A stretch of DNA of 64,000 nt from Longitalea arenae (lineage in GTDB: Bacteria > Bacteroidota > Bacteroidia > Chitinophagales > Chitinophagaceae): contig NZ_JAFFJX010000009.1 in NCBI RefSeq assembly GCF_016924755.1, positions 124,001 to 188,000 on the forward strand, read 5' to 3'. The notes under the pieces are model-generated. The model did not search any database. It worked only from the letters and a program-made list of their open reading frames with translations, and had not been told where the DNA came from. Position numbers and translations under genes: made by a program. Of this stretch, positions 46,637-55,657 are shown in pieces. Position 1 is the first letter of the stretch. Every line of letters starts with the position of its first letter.

Positions 46637-46969
46637 CTGCAATAGCTAGATATTATAAAAAATAGATCCTGTTTGTTTTTTAGCAGTTTTAAGGTAAATG
46701 CGACCAAGTAGTTCGTTTATTAATGTATTATCTGCCTGCTTCTGAGTTACTTGTAAATTGCCTGGCGCTTTTTGCGTTTTTCTGCGGCTAAATACTACAG
46801 TTAATCATCATATGATCTCTGCCAAAAAGCGTTGCAGCGCTTTACAAATCCGGTTTGTCTAGCCGAAATTGGTTCTAACTATTGGTCCCGATTTAACTTT
46901 TTTTTATAGTGAATCGGGATTTTCAATACATTTAGAACTAGAACGTCACATTTTAAACTTACAAGTCAC
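46637..46969. other. leader region of the second SusC locus
   Basis: This 333-base gap precedes the second susC-like gene. It contains a hairpin TCCCGATT/AATCGGGA (46886-46893 with 46912-46919) enclosing a T-rich 18-base loop, about 50 bases before the ATG. It may be a leader attenuator or an antisense RNA signal; I see no ORF. Confidence 0.4.
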
Positions 46970-49900
46970 ATGAGAAAAATGCTATCACTGCTAGCAGTGT
47001 TAGTGCTATGCACTGCTATGGCCCTGTGTCAAACCAAAACAATGACCGGGCAGGTAAAGGACACAAAAGGAGATCCCATTCCTTTTGCCACCATTAAAGT
47101 AAAAGGCACCAACAATGCCGTAGCCGCCGATGCCGACGGCAAATTCTCCATCAACGCTCCACAAAACGCCACCCTGGTCATTTCTGCCGTAGGTTTCGAA
47201 CAAACAGAAACCGTAGCCGGTAGTTCAGGCATCCTCTCGGTGTCGTTAAACTCCCTCGAAGCCATGAGCGAAGTAGTGGTAACGGCCCTGGGTATTAAAA
47301 GAGCCAAAAATACCCTGCCGTATGCCGCTCAAACAGTGAATGGCGAAGATGTGAGCCGCTTGCGCTCAGGCAATGCATTCAGCGCCCTTTCCGGAAAAGT
47401 ATCCGGCTTGCAGATTCAACAGGGCAATGGCCTGGGCAGTTCCACCAACATTGTGATCCGTGGTACAAAATCTATTACCGGTAACAACCAGGCTTTGTTC
47501 GTGGTAGATGGCGTACCTGTCGACAACTCTAATAACAACAGAAGCACCCAACAAACGGGTAGAGGCGGTTATGATTATGGTAATGCTGCTGCTGATATTA
47601 ATCCGGATGACATTGAAACCATCAACGTATTGAAAGGCGCAGCCGCTACTGCCTTGTATGGTTCAAGAGCTTCCAATGGGGTGATCATGATCACTACCAA
47701 AAGAGCTAAAAGAGGATTGGGCTTAACGGTGAATTCAGGTATCACCATTAACTCGATCGACAAAAAAACATTCCCTGGCTATCAAAAAGAGTACGGGGCT
47801 GGTTACTCCTCTAACTATCAGCGCGACGGGTTCATGTATTTTGATGTAGATGGCGATGGTAACAAGGACTATGTGGTGCCTACTTCAGAAGATGCTTCTT
47901 ATGGCGTGAAATTCGATCCGAATTTAATGGTATATCACTGGGATGCATTTGATCCTGCTTCGCCGAATTACAAAAAAGCCAGGCCCTGGGTGGCGGCGGC
48001 CAATGATCCTTCCTCCTTTTACGAAACCACCTTGTCGAACAATAACAGCATCATGTTCGATGGCGCCGGTGACAAGGGAAGTTTCAAGTTAGGCTATACC
48101 CGCAACGATGACCGGGGGGTGTTGCCAAACAGTAAACTCATAAAGAATATCATCAACTTTGGCGCCAGCTACAATATCACGCCAAAACTAACGGCTACCG
48201 CTTCCGTTAACTATTCCAAGATCGATGGTCGTGGCCGCTATGGAACCGGTTATAGCGGCGTTAACGTGAACCAGAATTTCAGACAATGGTATCAAACCAA
48301 TGTGGATATCAAAGAGCAGAAAGAAGCGTATTTCAGGAATCGCAAGAACGTTACCTGGAACTGGAAAGATCCTTCTGATCCTGCTACAGGCCTCGTTCCC
48401 ATTTATACCGACAACTACTACTGGACCGTCTACGAGAATTATGAAACAGATACCCGTAGCCGCGTGTTCGGCTTTGCATCAATGGATTTTAAAGCAACAG
48501 ACTGGTTAAGTTTCCTCGGCCGAATTTCAGTTGATAATTATACCGAGCTGCAGGAAGAACGTATAGCAGTGGGCAGCCAGGGCGCCGCTTCCTATACCCG
48601 GTTCGACCGCACTTTCAGCGAGCTGAACTATGACCTGATGGCGAATTTTGATAAACAATTGACCAAAGACCTTAATTTCAAAGCGCTGTTGGGTACGAAC
48701 ATTCGCAGAACAACCAGCCGTTCTACACTGGCAACTACCTCCGGTGGTTTGATCGTTCCTGGTTTATACAGCATTTCCAACTCTAAAGGAACCATTCCTG
48801 CGCCTATTGAAACCTATCAACCCGTTGCCGTGGATGGTTATTTTGGCGGCATCACTTTAAGCTACCAGGATTACTTGTCGCTCGACGCTACTTTCCGCCG
48901 CGACCGATCTTCAACCCTGCCCGTTTCTGAAAATGCTTATAACTATTATGCGGTATCAGGTAGCTGGCTGTTCTCGCACCATTTGCCCACTGTACCATGG
49001 TTATCATCCGGTAAGATCCGTGTGAACTATGCAACTGTAGGTAACAGCGCTCCCTGGGGTAGTGTAAGAGATGCTTATGACAAACCCAATCCATTCGGTA
49101 GTGTGATCCTGTATTCTTTGCCCGATACAAAGAACAACAGTGAATTAAGACCGGAAGAGACCAAGAGCCGCGAAATTGGTCTGGAAATGGCATTTCTTAA
49201 GAACCGCCTTGGTTTTGATGCGACATATTATGTAACGAATACCATCGATCAGATCATCCCTGTTTCTGTATCAGCCGCCTCTGGTTACACCAGCAAATAT
49301 GTGAATGCCGGCGAAGTGGAGAATAAGGGTATTGAATTGTCGGTATATGCAACTCCGGTTCGCACCCAGAACTTTTCCTGGACCATCAATGTAAACTGGA
49401 CCCGCAACCGCAATAAAGTACTTTCATTATACAATGACAGTAAGAACCTGCAGATCGGCGCATTCCAGAGCGGCGTTAGTATAAATGCCACCCTGGGCCA
49501 GCCTTATGGAACCATCCAGGGAAGAACCTGGCAAATGAAGGATGGCAAACGCCTGGTTGATAGCAACGGTTATTATGCTGTTACCTCAACTACCACCAAT
49601 GTGATCGGTAATGTAAACCCCGACTGGATTGGTGGTGTATACAATACTTTCAAATTCAAAAACCTTTCCGTCGGTTTCCTGGTAGATATGCGTAAAGGCG
49701 GCGAGGTTTGGTCGCTCGATATGTTCTATGCGCAATATACAGGCGTGTTGAAAGAATCTGCTGGGTTGAACGATCTGGGTAATCCTGTTCGTAACAGCCT
49801 CGCCGATGGCGGCGGTGTAATACTGGATGGCGTAACCGCAGATGGCAAAGCAAATACCAAACGCGTGGTTATTGACGCCAATTCACCAGCCAATCCGCAA

Positions 49901-50164
49901 TCTAACTATGCGTACGATGCCAGCTACATTAAGTTAAGAGAAGCTAATATTACTTACTCCTTACCATCCAGCCTCTTCAATAAAGTGAAAGCCATTAAAG
50001 GGATCGACGTATCTGTATTTGGCAGGAATTTATGGATCATTCATAAAAATCTTCCTTATTCCGATCCGGAAGAAAACCTGTCGGCAGGTAACCTGGTGGG
50101 TATGCAAAGTGGTGCTTATCCCACTACCCGTTCCGTTGGTATGAATGTTAGGTTGAAATTCTAA
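46970..50164 (+). CDS. SusC/RagA family TonB-linked outer-membrane receptor
   Basis: This is a 1064-residue receptor (signal peptide to ALCQT). Residues 24-100 are the regulatory-like domain (MTGQVKDTKGDPIPFATIKV). Plug signatures: EVVVTALGIKRAKNTLPYAA, ALSGKVSGLQIQQG, IVIRGTKSITGNNQALFVVD and LYGSRASNGVIMITTKRA. The barrel ends with GMNVRLKF. It partners the SusD-like protein 13 bases downstream. The first 25 codons are close in DNA to those of the receptor at 40867, while the barrels differ, so the two loci probably recognise different ligands. A perfect 14-base palindrome lies at codons 6-10. Confidence 0.96.
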   Translation: MRKMLSLLAVLVLCTAMALCQTKTMTGQVKDTKGDPIPFATIKVKGTNNAVAADADGKFSINAPQNATLVISAVGFEQTETVAGSSGILSVSLNSLEAMSEVVVTALGIKRAKNTLPYAAQTVNGEDVSRLRSGNAFSALSGKVSGLQIQQGNGLGSSTNIVIRGTKSITGNNQALFVVDGVPVDNSNNNRSTQQTGRGGYDYGNAAADINPDDIETINVLKGAAATALYGSRASNGVIMITTKRAKRGLGLTVNSGITINSIDKKTFPGYQKEYGAGYSSNYQRDGFMYFDVDGDGNKDYVVPTSEDASYGVKFDPNLMVYHWDAFDPASPNYKKARPWVAAANDPSSFYETTLSNNNSIMFDGAGDKGSFKLGYTRNDDRGVLPNSKLIKNIINFGASYNITPKLTATASVNYSKIDGRGRYGTGYSGVNVNQNFRQWYQTNVDIKEQKEAYFRNRKNVTWNWKDPSDPATGLVPIYTDNYYWTVYENYETDTRSRVFGFASMDFKATDWLSFLGRISVDNYTELQEERIAVGSQGAASYTRFDRTFSELNYDLMANFDKQLTKDLNFKALLGTNIRRTTSRSTLATTSGGLIVPGLYSISNSKGTIPAPIETYQPVAVDGYFGGITLSYQDYLSLDATFRRDRSSTLPVSENAYNYYAVSGSWLFSHHLPTVPWLSSGKIRVNYATVGNSAPWGSVRDAYDKPNPFGSVILYSLPDTKNNSELRPEETKSREIGLEMAFLKNRLGFDATYYVTNTIDQIIPVSVSAASGYTSKYVNAGEVENKGIELSVYATPVRTQNFSWTINVNWTRNRNKVLSLYNDSKNLQIGAFQSGVSINATLGQPYGTIQGRTWQMKDGKRLVDSNGYYAVTSTTTNVIGNVNPDWIGGVYNTFKFKNLSVGFLVDMRKGGEVWSLDMFYAQYTGVLKESAGLNDLGNPVRNSLADGGGVILDGVTADGKANTKRVVIDANSPANPQSNYAYDASYIKLREANITYSLPSSLFNKVKAIKGIDVSVFGRNLWIIHKNLPYSDPEENLSAGNLVGMQSGAYPTTRSVGMNVRLKF

Positions 50165-50176
50165 AAATGAAAAATC

Positions 50177-51604
50177 ATGAGAAAGTTCCTTTATATAGCA
50201 TTGCCCATATTGTTTTTAGCGGCATGTACAAAAGATATCTCCCGTTTTAACCAGGAAACAAAAAAGCCCTCAGTGGTTCCTGGCCCCATGTTGTTCTCAA
50301 ATGCAGTGAAAAATATTTCCGATGGCCTGGCCAATGCCAGCGTGAACGTGAATGTATTCAGGTTTACGGTAAAACACTGGGCCATGGCTGTGTATCAGGA
50401 TGAAGCGCAGTATGATTTCAATACGCGCGCCATACCCCAAGCCTGGTGGACGAGGATGTACCGGGATGTATTGAATGACTTGAAAGAGTCGGCAAAGATC
50501 ATCTCTGCAGATGCCTTCCTGGATCCGGGCGTTAAGCAAAACCAACTGGCAATTATTGATATCATGCAGGTGTATGCCTATAACATCCTGGTAAATTCTT
50601 TCGGTAATGTTCCATACAAGGAAGCCTTGGACCCGAACAACCTGTTCCCGGTATATGACGATGCCAAAACCATCTATACCGACCTGTTAAAAAGGCTGGC
50701 CGAGGACATCAGTAAATTGAATGCCGCCAGTGGCGGATTTGCAGCTACCGATGACCTGGTGTATAAGGGTAGTGTTGCGAAATGGATAAAGTTTGCCAAT
50801 TCGCTTCAAATGAAAATGGGTATGGTCATGGCTGATGTTGATAATGCAGCAGCAAAAGCAGCTATTGAATCAGCAGATGCAAAAGCATTTACTTCATCGG
50901 CTGATGACGCCTTGCTGAAATATTTACCCACGAGTCCGAACACAAATCCCTTGTATACCGATATAGTGGTAGGCGGACGTTCTGATTATGTTGCTGCGAA
51001 AGACCTGATGGATCCATTGATCGCATTGAATGACCCGCGTAAATCTTTGTATTTCGGTACCAACAATAACGGGGTTTATGCAGGTGGTACCGTAGGTACC
51101 GTAAATACCTATGCCGATTTCAGCAAACCAAGTGACAAGGTCTCTGCACCGGATGCGCCGCTGGTGCTGGGCGATTATGTAGAGACCGAGTTTTTAAGGG
51201 CGGAAGCCAAAGAACGTGGTTATAATGTTGCCGGCACTGCCGAAGAACACTATAACAATGCCATTAAAGCGTCTATTTTGTATTGGGGTGGAACCGAAGC
51301 GGATGCCAATGCTTACCTGGCGCAGCCTGGCGTGGCCTATGCAACCGCTACAGGTGGCTGGAAACAAAAGATCGGTTTTCAGAAATGGATCGCATTATAC
51401 AACCGTCCATTCGACGGCTGGGTGGAACTGAGAAGGCTTGATTATCCGGTATTGCCGCTGGCAGTAAATGCCGTTTCGGGATTTCCCAATAGGTTCCCGT
51501 ACCCGAACAATGAGCAGCAGTTAAATGGTACCAATTACTCTGCAGCAGCCGCTGTAATGGGTAATGATAAAGTAGAATTCAAACTGTTCTGGGATAAATT
51601 TTAA
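50177..51604 (+). CDS. SusD/RagB family outer-membrane lipoprotein (SusD-like 2)
   Basis: This is a 475-residue lipoprotein with lipobox LAACTKDISRFN. The helical body shows KHWAMAVYQDEAQYDFNTRA, LVNSFGNVPYKEALDPNN and WIKFANSLQMKMGM; the end has FDGWVELRRLDYP, typical of the family. It should bind substrate above the SusC partner encoded just upstream. No third gene follows; a hairpin ends the unit. Confidence 0.95.
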   Translation: MRKFLYIALPILFLAACTKDISRFNQETKKPSVVPGPMLFSNAVKNISDGLANASVNVNVFRFTVKHWAMAVYQDEAQYDFNTRAIPQAWWTRMYRDVLNDLKESAKIISADAFLDPGVKQNQLAIIDIMQVYAYNILVNSFGNVPYKEALDPNNLFPVYDDAKTIYTDLLKRLAEDISKLNAASGGFAATDDLVYKGSVAKWIKFANSLQMKMGMVMADVDNAAAKAAIESADAKAFTSSADDALLKYLPTSPNTNPLYTDIVVGGRSDYVAAKDLMDPLIALNDPRKSLYFGTNNNGVYAGGTVGTVNTYADFSKPSDKVSAPDAPLVLGDYVETEFLRAEAKERGYNVAGTAEEHYNNAIKASILYWGGTEADANAYLAQPGVAYATATGGWKQKIGFQKWIALYNRPFDGWVELRRLDYPVLPLAVNAVSGFPNRFPYPNNEQQLNGTNYSAAAAVMGNDKVEFKLFWDKF

Positions 51605-51618
51605 TTGAACGCTTTTAT

Positions 51619-51663
51619 AAAAAGGGGGGAGCTTCTCTTGCAGAAGGGGGGGCCTCCCTTTTT
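51619..51663 (+). terminator. terminator of the second Sus operon
   Basis: AAAAAGGGGGGA and GGCCTCCCTTTTT form an imperfect stem around a 20-base loop, 15 bases after the SusD stop codon, followed by TGCGTTTTT. Confidence 0.6.
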
Positions 51664-51724
51664 GCGTTTTTAGCGTTTATTGCAGAAAAATAAAATTCAG
51701 TATGAACCATTACGCCCGGTTTCT

Positions 51725-51732
51725 TACTTTTG
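51725..51732 (+). promoter_or_regulatory. candidate -7 box for the DUF3467 gene
   Basis: TACTTTTG is an exact TAnnTTTG match, with its last base 17 bases before the ATG at 51749. Confidence 0.5.
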
Positions 51733-51748
51733 GGTCTTAAACTTTGTA

Positions 51749-52066
51749 ATGATGGAAGAGCAAAACCAGCCGCAAAATCAGCTAAATATCGAGATTTCTG
51801 AAGAAGTAGCAGAAGGGGAATATGCCAATCTTGCCATCATTACCCATTCTCATGCAGAATTTGTAATAGATTTTGTGAACGTAATGCCCGGCACTCCCAA
51901 AAGCAAGGTAAAATCCCGCATTATATTAACGCCGCAACATGCCAAGCGCTTTATGAAGGCATTAACGGAGAATATCCAGCGTTTTGAAGCAGCCAATGGA
52001 AAGATCCAGGACCTGGAAGAAGTTCAGATCCCCATGACTTTCGGCGGACCAACAGCGCAGGCGTAA
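51749..52066 (+). CDS. DUF3467 family protein
   Basis: This is a 105-residue cytoplasmic protein, from MMEEQNQPQNQLNIEISEEV; the second Met (51752) may be used. DUF3467 members have this layout: GEYANLAIITHSHAEFVIDF, MPGTPKSKVKSRIILTPQHA and KRFMKALTENIQRFEA. Function is not known; the fold is predicted to be a small beta-alpha unit, and the gene is conserved across Bacteroidota. Candidate -7 box upstream. It is followed by the four-copy tandem repeat. Confidence 0.9.
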   Translation: MMEEQNQPQNQLNIEISEEVAEGEYANLAIITHSHAEFVIDFVNVMPGTPKSKVKSRIILTPQHAKRFMKALTENIQRFEAANGKIQDLEEVQIPMTFGGPTAQA

Positions 52067-52068
52067 TA

Positions 52069-52742
52069 AGTTTATTGTTTATAGTTTGTTGTTTATAGTT
52101 GTCTTATTTCGGAGGGCTGAGATCTTGATGTGCAGTCATTGATTTCAGGGGCATTTGAATTCTCAAATTTCAGCCTTGAAGAAATAGTCGGCAATCGCAA
52201 AATGCCGGTAACAACAAACCACTTTAATAGTTTATTGTTTATAGTTTGTTGTTTATGGTTCTTTTGCTCCGGAAGACTGAGATCTTGATGTGCAGTCATT
52301 GATTTCAGGGGCATTTGAATTCTCAAATTTCAGCCTTGAAGAAATAGTCGGCAATCGCAAAAAGCGGGTAACCACAAACCAGAAACCACAAACCACTTTA
52401 ATAGTTTATTGTTTATAGTTTGTTGTTTATGGTTCTTTTGCTCCGGAAGACTGAGATCTTGATGTGCAGTCATTGATTCCAGGGGCATTTAAATTCTCAA
52501 ATTTCAGCCTTGAAGAAATAGTCGGCAATCGCAAAATGCCGGTAACCACAAACGATAAACCACTTTAAAAGTTTATTGTTTATAGTTTGTTGTTTATGGT
52601 TGTCTTATTTCGGAGGGCTGAGATCTTGATGTGCAGTCATTGATTTCAGGGGCATTTGAATTCTCAAATTTCAGCCTTGAAAAATCATCGGCAATCGCAA
52701 AATGCGGGTAACCACAAACCAGAAACCACAAACCACAAACTA
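52069..52742. repeat. four tandem copies of a 160-174-base inverted-end unit
   Basis: Units start at 52071, 52231, 52405 and 52572, so the period is 160, 174 and 167 bases. Each begins with AGTTTATTGTTTATAGTTTG plus TTGTTTATGGTT and ends with AACCACAAACC/AGAAACCACAAACCAC, the near-complement of its start. The core is well conserved and contains a perfect small hairpin ATTTGA-ATTC-TCAAAT in three units (ATTTAA in the third). Copies 1 and 4 share one variant block (GTCTTATTTCGGAGGGCTG), copies 2 and 3 another (CTTTTGCTCCGGAAGACTG). It sits between the DUF3467 gene and the 3' end of radC. Period and structure exclude CRISPR. Confidence 0.9.
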
Positions 52743-53432
52743 TATTATTCCCTCGTCGGCAAAACTGAAATAGCCGTTATCACTGACTATAATATGGTCG
52801 AACAGCGAGATATCGAACAGTTTGGCCGCATCTTTCAGTTTTTTAGTGAGCTCCTGGTCGGCACGGCTGGGCTGTAAGCTGCCTGATGGATGGTTATGGC
52901 ACAGGATCAGGCTCACGGCCTCTTCGAGCAGGGCTTTCTTTAATATTACCCTGGGATCAGCTACGGTTCCCGTAAGACCGCCCATACTAACGATCTCAAA
53001 ATGATTAATGCGGTTGGCCTGGTTCAAATAAGCCACTGCAAATACCTCATGCGGCAGGTCGCGCAGCAGCGCCTGCAGGTAGCTGGCGATATCGCGGCTG
53101 CTCTTCACAAAGGGCTTTTCCATACACAGGGAAGCCTGGCGGCGGCGCCCCAGTTCAAGAGCAGCCGTGATGGTGATTGCCTTCACTTTTCCGATCCCTT
53201 TAATGCGCAGCATCTCCTGGATGGTAACTTTACCTAGTTCATTTAGGTTGTTCTTGCCCAGTCGAAGGACCTCTTTTGCCAGATCAACGGCATTTTTTTC
53301 CCGATGACCGTTACCGATGAGGATGGCCAGTAGTTCCGAGTCGCTTAAAGTGGATGGATTTTTCCCAAGTAGCTTTTCCCGGGGGCGGTCGTCTTTAGCC
53401 CACTTTTTTATTGAAAATTTAGTTTCTTGCAT
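52740..53432 (-). CDS. radC: DNA repair protein RadC (JAMM protease-like)
   Basis: This is a 230-residue RadC. Residues 60-90 hold a helix-hairpin-helix (MLRIKGIGKVKAITITAALE). The JAMM/MPN+ metal site is H179, H181 and D192 in CHNHPSGSLQPSRAD. Full length; the protein's role in the cell is still unclear despite its name, and it is often found near mobile DNA. Here its 3' end touches the tandem repeat array. Confidence 0.95.
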   Translation of the reverse strand: MQETKFSIKKWAKDDRPREKLLGKNPSTLSDSELLAILIGNGHREKNAVDLAKEVLRLGKNNLNELGKVTIQEMLRIKGIGKVKAITITAALELGRRRQASLCMEKPFVKSSRDIASYLQALLRDLPHEVFAVAYLNQANRINHFEIVSMGGLTGTVADPRVILKKALLEEAVSLILCHNHPSGSLQPSRADQELTKKLKDAAKLFDISLFDHIIVSDNGYFSFADEGII

Positions 53433-53558
53433 AGTTCAAATATTTCTAGTACTTTTCGGACAAATACTATAACCACAAAATGTACGTTATGTACTAGTAT
53501 GTGCGTTATTTCATATATAAATCCAAATCTTATTTAGAAATACATAATCTATATCCCC

Positions 53559-53774
53559 ATGAATAGAAAGACTACTTTAGCCGCTATTGGAGGTTATCAA
53601 CCCTTCCTTTTTTGCATCGGAATGTACTTTGTGGCCCTTTTCTTCTCCATTTTTATATGTTCTGCTGTTTTTTATGCATTCTATCCTAAAAAGATTGCGA
53701 AAGACGCTACCGGGCATAAAACAGCCGCTACCACAAACGGTGGGTCAAGGATGTTGCTGACAGTAACCAAATAA
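53559..53774 (+). CDS. small single-span membrane protein
   Basis: This is a 71-residue ORF with an ATG at 53559. One strong hydrophobic helix (MYFVALFFSIFICSAVFYAF) is followed by a basic tail (YPKKIAKDATGHK). No family recognised. It lies alone between radC (divergent) and prs. The good membrane helix argues it is real, but codon evidence is limited. Confidence 0.45.
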   Translation: MNRKTTLAAIGGYQPFLFCIGMYFVALFFSIFICSAVFYAFYPKKIAKDATGHKTAATTNGGSRMLLTVTK

Positions 53775-53917
53775 CATGTGATCTGGGGATCACCGATTAA
53801 TCAAAAACCATTGAAACACTATTTTTTTCTGTACAACGATGAAATAAATTTTTTGTACATAGGTTATCGGTCAAATCCCATGCTTCGCTTTATCTTCGCC
53901 GCACATTTTATTGCGGT

Positions 53918-54868
53918 ATGCAAATGTCAGTCAAGATCTTTTCAGGCACAGGCTCACAATACCTGGCCGAAAAAATAGCTCAGAAATTCGGAGCTACCCT
54001 TGGAAAAATAACCATCTCGAAGTTCAGCGATGGAGAAATTCAGCCTGTATTCCAGGAAAGTATCCGGGGCGATATGGTTTTCCTGGTGCAAAGTACCTTT
54101 GCCCCGGCCGAGAATATTTTAGAATTATTATTGATGATCGATGCCGCCCGGCGGGCTTCGGCCTACAAAGTGGTGGCGGTAATACCATATTATGGCTACG
54201 CGCGGCAGGATAGAAAGGACAAGCCCCGCGTAGCCATTGGTTCTAAGCTGGTTGCCAATATGTTAGTGGCTGCCGGCGCCGATCGCGTGATCACCATGGA
54301 CCTGCACGCTCCACAGATCCAGGGCTATTTTGACATCCCCGTAGACCATCTCGACAGCTCCGCTATTTTTATTCCTTACATCCAGCAACTTCAGTTGGAA
54401 AACCTTACCTTTGCGGCCCCTGACGTGGGAAGTGCCAATCGCATCCGTGAAATTGCCTCTTACTTCAATGCAGAAATGGTAATATGCGATAAACACCGTA
54501 AACGGGCCAATGAGATTGCCAGTATGGTGGTGATTGGTGACGTTACCGACAGGGACATAGTGCTGATAGATGATATTTGTGATACAGGCGGCACACTGGC
54601 CAAAGCAGCCGGTTTGTTGAAGGAAAAAGGAGCCCGCAGCGTTCGGGCACTGTGTACACACCCTGTTTTAAGCGGGAATGCATACTCTAATATTGAGAAA
54701 AGTGTACTGGAAGAACTGGTAGTATGTGATACCATTCCGCTGAAACAGAAAATATCAAAAGTGAAGATCCTAAGCGTGGCCGAACTGTTTGCAGTAGCCA
54801 TTCGCAACGCCTACGAGAACAGAAGTATCACCGGGTTATTTATCCATAGCCAAAGGAGAAATAGTTAG
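53918..54868 (+). CDS. prs: ribose-phosphate pyrophosphokinase
   Basis: This is a 316-residue PRPP synthetase, which makes phosphoribosyl pyrophosphate from ribose 5-phosphate and ATP for nucleotide synthesis. The start is ATG at 53918 or the second ATG at 53924 (MSVKIFSGTGSQYLAEKIAQ). ATP-binding and flexible-loop residues lie in YGYARQDRKDKPRVAIGSKL. The PRPP loop reads DRDIVLIDDICDTGGTLAKA. Length is normal. A weak -7 box (TATCTTCG) lies 20 bases upstream. Confidence 0.97.
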   Translation: MQMSVKIFSGTGSQYLAEKIAQKFGATLGKITISKFSDGEIQPVFQESIRGDMVFLVQSTFAPAENILELLLMIDAARRASAYKVVAVIPYYGYARQDRKDKPRVAIGSKLVANMLVAAGADRVITMDLHAPQIQGYFDIPVDHLDSSAIFIPYIQQLQLENLTFAAPDVGSANRIREIASYFNAEMVICDKHRKRANEIASMVVIGDVTDRDIVLIDDICDTGGTLAKAAGLLKEKGARSVRALCTHPVLSGNAYSNIEKSVLEELVVCDTIPLKQKISKVKILSVAELFAVAIRNAYENRSITGLFIHSQRRNS

Positions 54869-54870
54869 GT

Positions 54871-54966
54871 GAAGATGCCGCGGCGAAAGAAATGATTGAG
54901 GATGGCCGGGATCGAGCCATTGAAGCGTCAGGATTGACATTACGATTTACGGACTTTATAAATTAA
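54871..54966 (+). pseudogene. orphan coding-like fragment between prs and rplY
   Basis: The frame starting at 54871 reads EDAAAKEMIEDGRDRAIEAS then GLTLRFTDFIN and stops at 54966. An in-frame stop at 54862 closes it on the left. The amino-acid make-up looks like the C-terminal end of a real helical protein, with no good start apart from an internal ATG. I take it as a possible gene relic; I do not recognise the parent. Confidence 0.3.
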
Positions 54967-54974
54967 AATAAACA

Positions 54975-55607
54975 ATGAAAACAATTACAATCGAAGGACA
55001 ACTGAGGACCGGAACCGGGAAAAAAGCCACCCGACAACTTCGCTCTCAGGGACTGGTGCCTGGTGTAATTTACGGCGGTACACAGGAAATTGCTTTCGCA
55101 GCACCTGTGCTGGCTTTCAAATCCATCGTATATACTCCTGATTTCCAGTTAGCTGACATTAAAGTTGACGGAAAAAGCTACAAATGTATTCTGAAAGATC
55201 TCCAGTTCGACAAGGTAACAGATCAGCTGTCACACGTTGACTTCCTGGAGCTGGTTCAGGATAAAGCAGTAATCGCAACTATTCCTATTAAGTTCACTGG
55301 TGCTTCTCAGGGCGTAAAAGATGGTGGCCGTCTCATTACCAAAGTGAAAGCTTTAAAAGTAAAGACGCTTCCTCAACACCTGAAAGAGAATATCGAAGTT
55401 GATATCACCAACCTGCAGCTGAATGGCAACATTCGCGTTGAAGATGTGAAAGAATCGAACTACGAGATCCTGAACTCACCGCGTATTCCCATTGCATCCG
55501 TTGTAATGACGCGTCAGTTGAAACAGGAAGAAGCTGCTGCTGCACCTGCTGCCGGAGCTAAAGCACCCGCTGCTGCTGCTGCAAAAGCACCTGCTGCTAA
55601 AAAGTAA
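54975..55607 (+). CDS. rplY: 50S ribosomal protein L25 (CTC/TL5 type)
   Basis: This is a 210-residue L25 of the long general-stress (CTC) type, which binds 5S rRNA in the large subunit. The N-domain begins with ITIEGQLRTGTGKKATRQLR and includes LVPGVIYGG. The C-terminal beta domain runs from about 95 to 185 (HVDFLELVQDKAV). The last 25 residues are an Ala/Pro/Lys tail with AAAAPAAGAKAPAA repeats, a usual feature of Bacteroidota forms. Gene order prs-rplY-pth is the classic one. Confidence 0.97.
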   Translation: MKTITIEGQLRTGTGKKATRQLRSQGLVPGVIYGGTQEIAFAAPVLAFKSIVYTPDFQLADIKVDGKSYKCILKDLQFDKVTDQLSHVDFLELVQDKAVIATIPIKFTGASQGVKDGGRLITKVKALKVKTLPQHLKENIEVDITNLQLNGNIRVEDVKESNYEILNSPRIPIASVVMTRQLKQEEAAAAPAAGAKAPAAAAAKAPAAKK

Positions 55608-55620
55608 CTTAAGATAGATT

Positions 55621-55646
55621 AAGCCCGGCTTTAGCTGGGCTTTTAA
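55621..55646 (+). terminator. terminator after rplY
   Basis: AAGCCCGGCT-TT-AGCTGGGCTTTT is a stem of about nine pairs with a T tail, 14 bases past the rplY stop. Confidence 0.8.
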
Positions 55647-55657
55647 GTCAATATAAA

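Noticed and set aside
52069-52742. CRISPR array
   Set aside because: Units are 160-174 bases with conserved cores and no alternation of short repeats with unique spacers; no cas genes are near.
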